A stretch of 38,640 nucleotides of DNA from DASSTY01 sp035760645 (GTDB lineage: Bacteria > Gemmatimonadota > Gemmatimonadetes > Gemmatimonadales > GWC2-71-9): NCBI GenBank assembly GCA_035760645.1, contig DASTSO010000089.1, positions 1 through 38,640 on the forward strand, in the 5' to 3' direction. Positions within the stretch are counted from its first letter, which is position 1, and each line of letters starts with the position of its first letter. Of this stretch, positions 1 through 6,923 are shown piece after piece. The position numbers were made by a program, and so were the translations under genes. The notes beneath the pieces were generated by a model. The model saw only the letters and a list, made by a program, of their open reading frames with translations. It made no database searches and was not told where the DNA came from.

Positions 1-77
1 GGCGGGTGGTGCGGGCCGGGCCGGGGCCGATTAGACTGCGATTCGACCATCGTCTACTCGTTCTCGAAGGGGGTCCG

Positions 78-1544
78 GTGCCCCGTACGTCCATCCGCCA
101 CACGAAGATCGTCGCCACGCTGGGCCCGAGCTGGGAGCAGCCGATCCAGATGCACCAGCTGCTCGACGCGGGCGTGAACGTGGTGCGCGTCAACGCCTCG
201 CACGGCACCCCGGAGATCCGGGCGCGCTGGATCACCGAGCTCAAGCAGGTGATCGCCGAGCGGCCGCAGGCCGCGGCCGCCGCGATCCTGCTCGACCTGC
301 AGGGCCCGCGGATCCGGGTGGGCAAATTGCCCCAGCCCATCACCCTCGATCCGGGGCAGGAAGTCGTCTTCGCCCCCGAAGAGGTCGCGCGGGGCGACGA
401 GATCCCGACGACCTACCGCCAGATGGCGCAGGACGTGGTGCGGGGCGCCCGCATCCTCCTCGACGACGGGCTGCTCGCGGTCGAGGTGCTCGACCGCGAG
501 GGCGAGCGGGTGCGCGGGCGGGTGCTCTACGGCGGGGTGCTGCGCTCGAACAAGGGGATCAATCTCCCCGGCCTCGACGTGAGCGCGCCGGCGCTGAGCG
601 AGAAGGACCGCGAGGACCTGGCCCACGGCGTCGAGTTGGGGGTGGACTACGTGGCGATCTCCTTCGTGCAGCGGGCCGAGGACGTGGAGAACGTGCGCGC
701 GCTGGTGCCGCGCACGACCAAGCTCGTCGCGAAGATCGAGAAGGACACGGCGCTGAAGAACCTCAAGGGGATCCTGCGCGCGTCGGACGCCATCATGGTG
801 GCGCGCGGCGACCTCGGCGTCGAGCTGCCGTTCGAGGAGGTGCCGCTCGCGCAGAAGCGGCTGATCCGCGAGGCCAACCTGCACGGCAAGCCGGTGATCA
901 CGGCGACGCAGATGCTCGAGAGCATGACGCACGCGCCGCGCCCCACCCGCGCCGAGGCGAGCGACGTGGCCAACGCCATCCTGGACGGGACCGACGCCGT
1001 GATGCTCTCGGCCGAGACGGCGGTGGGCGAGTATCCGGTCGAGGCGGTGCAGGCGATGGTGCGCATCGCGCACGAGCTCGAGCGGCACCCGCGCGGGCGC
1101 AGCGTCGCCTTCGATCTCGCCGTGGGGCGCCGCACCGGCGTGGGCGACCGGCTCGGCCGGCGCCACACCGACACGACCGTGGTGCGCACCGAGGACGCGA
1201 TCGGCGTGGCGGTGTGCGCGGCGGCCGAGCTGCTGCAGGTGCCGGGCATCGTCTGCTTCACCTCGAGCGGCTTCACGGCGCGCGTGGTGAGCAGCTACCG
1301 GCCGCCGGTCCCGATCTTCGCGGTGACGCCCGAGCCGCAGACCTATCGCCAGCTCGCGCTGGTCTGGGGGGTGGTGCCGATCCTCGTCGACCACGTGCCG
1401 ACGTACGAGGACATGGCCGCGCTCGCGCGCCGGCAGCTCCTCGAGCTGCGGCTGGTGCAGCCGGGCGAACGCGTGGTGGTGACGGCGGGGGTCCCGTTCG
1501 ACCAGCCGGGCACTACCAACCTCCTGAAGATCGAGACAGTTTAG
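78..1544 (+). CDS. pyk: Pyruvate kinase
   Basis: Catalyses phosphoenolpyruvate + ADP to pyruvate + ATP in the cytoplasm, the last step of glycolysis. The 488-residue product has the family motifs in order: KIVATLGPS at about 10-18, the substrate-binding RVNASHG at 37-43, LDLQGPRIR near 73, KIEKD with catalytic Lys219, MVARGDLGVE near 240 and the ATQMLESM...AETAVGEYP block. A C-terminal allosteric-type domain follows. The reading frame is open back to position 6, but family alignment begins at the GTG at 78, preceded by a purine-rich GAAGGGGG. The metallo-hydrolase gene starts 4 bases after the stop, and pgi overlaps that gene in turn, so the three are probably cotranscribed. Identification is secure; only the start is a choice. 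Confidence 0.95.
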   Translation: MPRTSIRHTKIVATLGPSWEQPIQMHQLLDAGVNVVRVNASHGTPEIRARWITELKQVIAERPQAAAAAILLDLQGPRIRVGKLPQPITLDPGQEVVFAPEEVARGDEIPTTYRQMAQDVVRGARILLDDGLLAVEVLDREGERVRGRVLYGGVLRSNKGINLPGLDVSAPALSEKDREDLAHGVELGVDYVAISFVQRAEDVENVRALVPRTTKLVAKIEKDTALKNLKGILRASDAIMVARGDLGVELPFEEVPLAQKRLIREANLHGKPVITATQMLESMTHAPRPTRAEASDVANAILDGTDAVMLSAETAVGEYPVEAVQAMVRIAHELERHPRGRSVAFDLAVGRRTGVGDRLGRRHTDTTVVRTEDAIGVAVCAAAELLQVPGIVCFTSSGFTARVVSSYRPPVPIFAVTPEPQTYRQLALVWGVVPILVDHVPTYEDMAALARRQLLELRLVQPGERVVVTAGVPFDQPGTTNLLKIETV

Positions 1545-1547
1545 GCG

Positions 1548-2327
1548 ATGCGGCTCACCTTCCTGGGGACGGGCACGTCGTTCGGCGTGCCGCAGATCGG
1601 CTGCGACTGCGCGGTCTGCACGTCGGCCGACCCGCGCGACCGGCGCACCCGGACCGGCGCCCTGGTCCAGGAGGGCGGCGCGACGCTCCTCATCGACACG
1701 CCGCCCGAGCTGCGGCTGCAGCTCCTCGCGGCGCGGCCCGCGCGCCTCGACGCCGTGCTCTACACCCACGAGCACGCCGACCACATCAACGGCATCGACG
1801 ACCTGCGGATGTTCTCGGTGCGGCAGGGGGCGCCGCTGCCGGTCTACGGGCCGCCGGAGACGCTCGAGCGGCTGCGGGCGTCGTTCAATTACATCTTCGA
1901 CGAGCGGGTGCGGCCCTTCGCCGGCACCTCGAAGCCGGGGCTCGAGCTGCACCCGCTCGAGGCGGGCCGCCGGGTCGAGATCGCCGGGATTCCGGTGCTC
2001 CCGCTCGCCTTCGAGCACGGGCACGCGCGCGTCTACGGCTACCGCTTCGACCGCCTCGCCTACATCACCGACGTGAAGGTGGTGCCCGAAGCGGCGCGGC
2101 GCTGTCTCCAGGGGCTCGACGTCCTCGTGCTCGACGCCCTCTGGTGGCGGCCGCACCCGACGCACCTGAGCATCGCCGAGGCGATCGAGACCGCCCACGC
2201 ACTGGGCGCGCGGCGCACGTATCTGACGCATCTGACACACGAGACCGGTCACGCCGAGCTGGCGGCGACGCTGCCGCCCGACGTGCATCCGGCCTACGAC
2301 GGCCTCACGGTGGAGGTGGCGCAATGA
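1548..2327 (+). CDS. PhnP-like MBL-fold metallo-hydrolase
   Basis: A 259-residue metallo-beta-lactamase-fold hydrolase of the PhnP/COG1235 group. It begins GTGTSFGVPQIGC with a Cys-rich CDCAVC (about 19-24), typical of this subgroup. The metal-binding THEHADH lies at 73-79 (His74, His76, Asp78, His79), a later ITDVK supplies the bridging Asp, and a C-terminal LTHLTHETGH is also present. Relatives are phosphodiesterases acting on cyclic phosphates or nucleotides, but the substrate cannot be read from the sequence. It sits between pyk and pgi, and its stop codon overlaps the pgi start (ATGA), so it is probably translationally coupled to pgi. A link to sugar-phosphate metabolism is only inferred from position. 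Confidence 0.85.
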   Translation: MRLTFLGTGTSFGVPQIGCDCAVCTSADPRDRRTRTGALVQEGGATLLIDTPPELRLQLLAARPARLDAVLYTHEHADHINGIDDLRMFSVRQGAPLPVYGPPETLERLRASFNYIFDERVRPFAGTSKPGLELHPLEAGRRVEIAGIPVLPLAFEHGHARVYGYRFDRLAYITDVKVVPEAARRCLQGLDVLVLDALWWRPHPTHLSIAEAIETAHALGARRTYLTHLTHETGHAELAATLPPDVHPAYDGLTVEVAQ

Positions 2328-3733
2328 CGACGGCGGGGGCGACGACGGGGGGGATCACGCTGGCCTACGGCCGCATGCTGCAGGAGCACCTCGACGGCGA
2401 GCACGGGCTGCCGCGCGCGCGGCTCCGGGAGCTCGCCCAGCGCTTCGGCGCCGTGCAGGCCGAAGTCCGCGAGCGCCGCGCCGGCGGCGACTACGGCTTC
2501 TACGGCCTGGTGGACCAGGGGCCCACGGTGGCCGAGATCCGGCACTTCGCCGAGGGGCTGGGGCAGGCGTACGACCACGTCCTCGTGCTCGGCATCGGCG
2601 GCTCGGCGCTGGGCACGAAGGCGCTGCTCAACGCGCTCCGGCCGCCGCACTGGAACGAGCTCGACGACGAGGGGCGCGACTTCTTCCCGCGCCTCACCGT
2701 GCTCGAGAACGTGGATCCCACCTCGGTCGCCGCCGCGCTGCGGCGCATCGACCCGCGGCGGGTGCTCGTCAACGTGATCAGCAAGAGCGGCGGCACGGCG
2801 GAAACGATGGCGCAGTACCTCGTCGTGCGGCACTGGCTCGAGGAGGCGCTGGGCGGCGCCGCGGGCCGGCACCTCGTCTTCACGACCGACCCGGCGAAGG
2901 GCGCGCTGCGCGAGATCGCGCAGCAGGAGGGGATCGCCTCGCTCGCGGTGCCGCCGGACGTGGGCGGGCGCTTCAGCGTGCTGTCGCCGGTGGGGCTCCT
3001 GCCGGCGGCGCTGGTGGGGATCGACATCGGGGGGCTGCTCCGCGGCGCCCGCCGCGCGCTCGAGCGCGCCGAGCCCGACGACCTGCTGCAGAACGCCCCC
3101 GCGCTCTACGCCGCGCTCCAGTGGGCCGCCGACACGCAGCTCGGCGCGCGCGTGCAGGTGCTCATGCCCTACAGCGACCAGCTGCGCGAGTTCGCCGAGT
3201 GGTACCGGCAGCTCTGGGCGGAGAGCCTGGGAAAGGCGGTGGACCGCCGGGGCCAGCCGGTGCACGTGGGGCCGACGCCGGTCGCGACCGTCGGCGCCAC
3301 CGACCAGCACAGCCAGGTGCAGCTCTTCATGGAGGGGCCGTTCGACAAGGTGGTCACGTTCATCGCCGTCGAGGACTACGGCGAGGACGTCACCATCCCG
3401 CCGCGCGAGGGGCTGCCGGCCGAGCTCGCCTATCTGCCGGGCCACACGCTGGCCGAGCTGCTGAAGGCGGAGCAGGAGGCGACGAGCGCCGCCCTCGCCC
3501 GGCACGGCCGCATGAGCATGACGCTCCGGCTCCCGGCGGTGACGGCGGAGAGCGTGGGGGAGGCGCTGATGTTCTTCCAGGTCGCCACCGGGTACGCGGG
3601 GGTGTGGTACGGCATCGACCCCTTCGACCAGCCCGGCGTCGAGCTGGGCAAGCGGCTCACCTTCGCCGCCATGGGGCGGCCGGGCTTCGACGAGCGCGGC
3701 GCGCCGCTCGCGCGCGGCGCCGACGAGGTGTGA
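2324..3733 (+). CDS. pgi: Glucose-6-phosphate isomerase
   Basis: Interconverts glucose 6-phosphate and fructose 6-phosphate. The 469-residue protein carries two SIS domains: VLGIGGSALG at about 88-97 and NVISKSGGTAET from about 150. These are followed by GGRFSVLSPVG, the EFAEWYRQLWAESLGK signature, QHSQVQLFMEGP with the catalytic His, and a C-terminal GVELGKR carrying the expected Lys. Length matches the short bacterial/archaeal-type enzymes rather than the roughly 550-residue E. coli form. The ATG at 2324 overlaps the preceding stop and follows GGAGGTG at a good spacing; the frame is open much further upstream, but that part only shadows pyk and the hydrolase gene. Confidence 0.95.
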   Translation: MTTAGATTGGITLAYGRMLQEHLDGEHGLPRARLRELAQRFGAVQAEVRERRAGGDYGFYGLVDQGPTVAEIRHFAEGLGQAYDHVLVLGIGGSALGTKALLNALRPPHWNELDDEGRDFFPRLTVLENVDPTSVAAALRRIDPRRVLVNVISKSGGTAETMAQYLVVRHWLEEALGGAAGRHLVFTTDPAKGALREIAQQEGIASLAVPPDVGGRFSVLSPVGLLPAALVGIDIGGLLRGARRALERAEPDDLLQNAPALYAALQWAADTQLGARVQVLMPYSDQLREFAEWYRQLWAESLGKAVDRRGQPVHVGPTPVATVGATDQHSQVQLFMEGPFDKVVTFIAVEDYGEDVTIPPREGLPAELAYLPGHTLAELLKAEQEATSAALARHGRMSMTLRLPAVTAESVGEALMFFQVATGYAGVWYGIDPFDQPGVELGKRLTFAAMGRPGFDERGAPLARGADEV

Positions 3734-3757
3734 GCCGCCGGGTGACGCGGCGCACGT

Positions 3758-3786
3758 TTGACCCAACTCGGCGCGGGGCCTAGATT
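3758..3786 (+). promoter_or_regulatory. Sigma70-like promoter of the aldolase gene
   Basis: TTGACC (3758-3763) and TAGATT (3781-3786) are separated by exactly 17 bases. They match the -35 consensus at five of six positions and the -10 consensus at four of six. The site lies in the short gap after pgi, and transcription would begin about 40 bases before the aldolase ATG at 3834. It suggests the aldolase gene has its own promoter, separate from pyk-pgi. Confidence 0.6.
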
Positions 3787-3833
3787 TGGCGCGCCGGCAA
3801 CGACATCGAATTCCTAGCGAGGATCTTCGCGAT

Positions 3834-5255
3834 ATGACTGACGTCGTGCAACAGGCGGTCGATCTCTACGGGGGCGCGGTGGCGCTGATTCCCGGTGGCG
3901 TCGAGGTGAAGGACGCCGCCCGGCTCCGCTCGCCGGCCACCGACGCGCTCGTCTGGCAGGCGGTGTTCGGGGAGGGGGAGGAGAAGGAAGCGGCGCGCTG
4001 GCTGCTCTGGGAGCTGGGGCAGGCCACGGGGGCGCGGCCCGCGTCGATTCACGATCTCTATCTCGCGCGCGGCCGCGGCGAGTGCGGCGGCTTCACCGTG
4101 CCCGCGATCAACGTGCGCATGATGGCCTACGACACCGCGCGCGCCGTCTTCCGCGCGGCGAGGGCGGGGAAGGCGGGGGCGATCATCCTCGAGATCGCGC
4201 GCAGCGAGATCGCCTACACCGACCAGCGGCCGGCCGAGTACGTGTCGGTGCTCATCGGCGCCGCGCTGCGCGAGGGCTACACGCTGCCGCTCTTCATCCA
4301 GGGCGACCACTGCCAGGTGAACGCCAAGAAGTACGAGGCGAACGCCGAGCAGGAGGTCGGCGAGGTGAAGAAGCTGATCCACGAGGAGATCGGCGCCGGC
4401 TTCTACAACATCGACGTCGACACCTCGACGCTCGTGGACCTCGCGCAGCCCACCCTCGACGAGCAGCAGCGCGCGAACTACGAGCGCTGCGCCGAGGTCA
4501 CGGCGTTCATCCGCGGGCTCGAGCCCGAGGGCGTCACCGTGTCGGTGGGCGGCGAGATCGGCGAGGTGGGGCACAAGAACAGCACGGTGGAGGAGCTCGA
4601 CGCCTTCATGGCCGGCTACCTTCGCACCCTCGAGCGGCTCGGCTTCCCGGCGGCGGAGGGGATCAGCAAGATCTCCGTCCAGACCGGCACGAGCCACGGC
4701 GGCGTGGTGCTCCCCGACGGCTCGATCGCCGACGTGAAGATCGACATCGACGCCCTGCGCGACCTCTCGCGCGTGGCGCGCGAGCGCTATCACCTCGCCG
4801 GCGCGGTGCAGCACGGCGCGAGCACGCTTCCGGCCAACGCGTTCGGCAACTTCCCGCGCGTGGAGACGGCCGAGATCCACCTCGCCACCAACTTCCAGAA
4901 CATCGTCTTCGACCACCCGCGGCTGCCGGCCGACCTGCGCGCCGAGATGCGCGCCTGGGTGAGCGAGAACGCCGCGGGCGAGCGCAAGCCGTCGGACACC
5001 GAGGAGCAGTTCTTCTACAAGGCGCGCAAGAAGGCGATCGGCCCCTTCAAGCAGCGCCTCTGGAGCCTGCCCGAGGAGATCCGCGCGGCGATCGCGGCGG
5101 ACCTCGAGAAGACGTTCGCGTTCCTGTTCGAGCAGCTCAACGTCAACGGCACCGCCGATCTGGTGGACCGCTTCATCCACGCCCCGCTGCAGCACCACGC
5201 CGCGCTCAAGCCGGCGCTGGTCACGGCCGAGGACGATCCCGAAGCCGGCGAGTAA
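3834..5255 (+). CDS. Class II fructose-bisphosphate aldolase family protein
   Basis: Zinc-dependent aldolase expected to cleave or form fructose 1,6-bisphosphate from two triose phosphates. Metal-site motifs are FIQGDHCQ (Asp158, His159), VGGEIGEVG (Glu241), QTGTSHGG (His288) and VQHGAS (His327), with the phosphate-loop GASTLP next to the last. At 473 residues it is much longer than the usual 280-360, with about 80 extra residues before the barrel and about 110 after. The C-terminal part is rich in Lys/Glu and predicted helical. Start ATG 3834 follows GCGAGGAT; the frame is open 48 bases further up, but that stretch is promoter and leader. A related tagatose-bisphosphate aldolase activity cannot be excluded. 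Confidence 0.85.
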   Translation: MTDVVQQAVDLYGGAVALIPGGVEVKDAARLRSPATDALVWQAVFGEGEEKEAARWLLWELGQATGARPASIHDLYLARGRGECGGFTVPAINVRMMAYDTARAVFRAARAGKAGAIILEIARSEIAYTDQRPAEYVSVLIGAALREGYTLPLFIQGDHCQVNAKKYEANAEQEVGEVKKLIHEEIGAGFYNIDVDTSTLVDLAQPTLDEQQRANYERCAEVTAFIRGLEPEGVTVSVGGEIGEVGHKNSTVEELDAFMAGYLRTLERLGFPAAEGISKISVQTGTSHGGVVLPDGSIADVKIDIDALRDLSRVARERYHLAGAVQHGASTLPANAFGNFPRVETAEIHLATNFQNIVFDHPRLPADLRAEMRAWVSENAAGERKPSDTEEQFFYKARKKAIGPFKQRLWSLPEEIRAAIAADLEKTFAFLFEQLNVNGTADLVDRFIHAPLQHHAALKPALVTAEDDPEAGE

Positions 5256-5265
5256 GGGAGACACC

Positions 5266-5748
5266 ATGCGTCGCAGACACGTTCCCGAGGTGGTGTACGT
5301 CGAGCGCGGGGGAGGGGACTCCTCGGTCAAGTCGCTCCTGTGGGGGATGGCGATCGGCGCGGGGCTCGCGCTGCTCTACGCCCCGCGCAACGGCGAGGAG
5401 ACGCGCCGCTCGCTGCAGCGCTCGCTCTGGAAGCTGCGGGCGATGACCGAGGAGAAGCTCGACGAGCTCGTCACGCAGTACGGGCCCGGCCGCCGCGGCG
5501 GCGGCCCGGGCGGGCGCGGCGGCGCGGACGCCGCGGCCGGCGAGTTCGACGAGCGCTACGCCGATGCGTACGACGACGACGACGAGCTCGACGAGGACGA
5601 CGAGCTCGACGACGACGTGGACGCGGCGCTCGAGACCGAGGGGCCGCCGCTCGCGGCCAGCTCGGAGCGCGCGGAGCTGGAGCGCCGCCTCGCCGAGGCG
5701 CGCGCGCGCCGGCGGGCCGCGGCCGACCTCGAGGAGCCGCTCGCCTGA
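5266..5748 (+). CDS. YtxH domain-containing protein
   Basis: A 160-residue small envelope protein. Residues about 22-50 form the YtxH signature: a glycine-rich membrane segment (LLWGMAIGAGLALLYAP) followed by RNGEETRR. After it come a Gly/Arg linker and a strongly acidic run of Asp and Glu at about 104-122, then a charged helix. Members of this family are associated with general stress in Firmicutes, but the biochemical role is unknown. AAGGGAG precedes the ATG at good spacing, and the gene lies just 10 bases after the aldolase stop. The YihY-family gene directly downstream overlaps it or abuts it. Confidence 0.75.
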   Translation: MRRRHVPEVVYVERGGGDSSVKSLLWGMAIGAGLALLYAPRNGEETRRSLQRSLWKLRAMTEEKLDELVTQYGPGRRGGGPGGRGGADAAAGEFDERYADAYDDDDELDEDDELDDDVDAALETEGPPLAASSERAELERRLAEARARRRAAADLEEPLA

Positions 5749-6686
5749 GCGGCGCCCGTTCGGGGGGCTGGTACCGCTCCTGGCAGGGCTTCGGCTACCG
5801 GGTCCTCGTCGCGGCCGACGAGAACAAGATCCCCTTCCTGGCGAGCGCGCTCACCTTCGACGCGCTGCTCGCCGCCATTCCCTTCCTGCTGCTGCTCCTC
5901 GTCGGCCTGACGCATCTCGCGCAGGTGCTGGCGGGGAGCGGCACGGCCGACCCGGTGGCGCTGTTCCACCGCTACCTGCCGGCCCACGCGAGCAACCCCG
6001 ACCCGTTCCAGTCGATCGAGGACTTGCTCGCCGGCGTCACCAAGCGCCGCGGCACGATCTCGACCTACGCGATCCCGGCGTTCATCTGGTTCAGCACCCG
6101 GCTGTTCGCCGGGATCCGCACCTCGCTCAACGACATCTTCGACGTCTCCGCCCGCCCGGGGCGGCAACGCTTCTTCCTCGTCGCCTTCCTCCTGGGCAAG
6201 CTGCGCGACGCGGGGATGGTGGTGCTCACCGTCACGCTCTTCCTCGCCAACACCGCGCTCACCGCGGCGCTCGCCTTCCTGCAGACGCGGGGCAGCGCCT
6301 TCGTCACCGAGCACCTGCCGGCGCTCGGCTTCGTCGTCGGCCCCGTCGGCCGGATCGCGGGCGAGGCGCTGGCGATCCTCTTCTCGATCTCACTCTTCTT
6401 CGCCACCTACAAGTACGCCTCGCTGCGCCGGCTCCCGTGGCGCACGGCGCTGCTCGCCGCGAGCTTCGCGGCCCTGGGCTTCGAAGTGGCGAAGCGGCTC
6501 TACGCCTTCTACCTCGCCAACTTCGCCTCGCTCCAGGGCGTGGCGCGCGACGCCAACATCGGCGCGGCGGTGCTCTTCGTGCTCTGGATCTATTACACGG
6601 CGGTGGTGTTCCTGCTCGGGGGCGTCGTGGCGGAGACCTGGGAGCTGCGGAAGATGCAGCGGCACCAGCGCGCCGTGCTGCAGTAG
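5745..6686 (+). CDS. YihY/BrkB family inner-membrane protein
   Basis: Polytopic membrane protein of the YihY/virulence factor BrkB family (once mis-assigned as RNase BN); its molecular function is unsettled. The family N-terminus NKIPFLASALTFDALLAAIPFLLLLL is followed by STRLFAGIRTSLNDIFDV and about six hydrophobic segments ending with AAVLFVLWIYYTAVVFLLGG. There is no in-frame ATG, GTG or TTG between the ytxH stop and the conserved region. The best local start is CTG at 5745, overlapping the ytxH stop (CTGA) and 9 bases after GAGGAG, giving 313 residues, a normal family length. The alternative is initiation further upstream inside ytxH. A stable hairpin after the stop may end the transcript. 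Confidence 0.8.
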   Translation: MSGARSGGWYRSWQGFGYRVLVAADENKIPFLASALTFDALLAAIPFLLLLLVGLTHLAQVLAGSGTADPVALFHRYLPAHASNPDPFQSIEDLLAGVTKRRGTISTYAIPAFIWFSTRLFAGIRTSLNDIFDVSARPGRQRFFLVAFLLGKLRDAGMVVLTVTLFLANTALTAALAFLQTRGSAFVTEHLPALGFVVGPVGRIAGEALAILFSISLFFATYKYASLRRLPWRTALLAASFAALGFEVAKRLYAFYLANFASLQGVARDANIGAAVLFVLWIYYTAVVFLLGGVVAETWELRKMQRHQRAVLQ

Positions 6687-6728
6687 GGCGCGGCCCGAAC
6701 GGCCTAAGTGCTGATGTGAGACGCACTT

Positions 6729-6777
6729 GGCGGGGACGGCCGCGGGAGCGCCGGGCCGCCCCGCCGCCCTTCCGTTT
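6729..6777 (+). terminator. Possible terminator after the yihY-family gene
   Basis: GGCGGGG then CGGCC (6729-6741) pair with GGCCG then CCCCGCC (6754-6765), giving a stem of about 12 bp with one bulged A. It is followed by a moderately T-rich GCCCTTCCGTTT. It separates the membrane-protein gene from the SRP RNA promoter. The T-tract is imperfect, so this is a candidate only. Confidence 0.4.
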
Positions 6778-6797
6778 CCCCCGAAACCCCTTATATT
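6770..6797 (+). promoter_or_regulatory. Putative promoter of the SRP RNA gene
   Basis: A TATATT -10 element at 6792-6797 lies six bases before the first paired base of the SRP RNA (6803), the position expected for a transcription start. It stands out as an AT-rich patch in very GC-rich DNA. The -35 region is weak (TTCCGT at 6770-6775, 16-base spacer). Confidence 0.5.
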
Positions 6798-6802
6798 CCC
6801 CG

Positions 6803-6903
6803 GTGCCTCAGGTCCGAAGGGCGCCGGCGCGTGAACCGCGTCAGGACCTCGCCGGTAGCAGCGCTAAGCGATGCCCGGTGTCGCTTCGGGGAGCCTGAGG
6901 CAC
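6803..6903 (+). ncRNA. ffs: Signal recognition particle RNA, small bacterial (4.5S) type
   Basis: RNA scaffold of the signal recognition particle, which with Ffh targets nascent membrane proteins. The ends form a perfect 10-bp stem, GTGCCTCAGG (6803-6812) with CCTGAGGCAC (6894-6903). Inside, GGCGCCGG pairs with CCGGTGTC including G-U pairs. The diagnostic domain IV is present around 6840-6862: GUCAGG on one strand and AGCAGC on the other, closed by ACC/GGU with a short non-GNRA apical loop. TTTTCTTTT follows at 6904-6912 and could terminate the transcript. Location directly upstream of dnaX is also seen in other bacteria. An ATG-less extension of the dnaX frame runs through it and should not be annotated as protein. 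Confidence 0.92.
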
Positions 6904-6923
6904 TTTTCTTTTATCCCACCGCC

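Noticed and set aside
6831..6923. Upstream extension of dnaX by 31 codons
   Set aside because: It lies inside the SRP RNA and its terminator-like tail; family alignment starts at ATG 6924.
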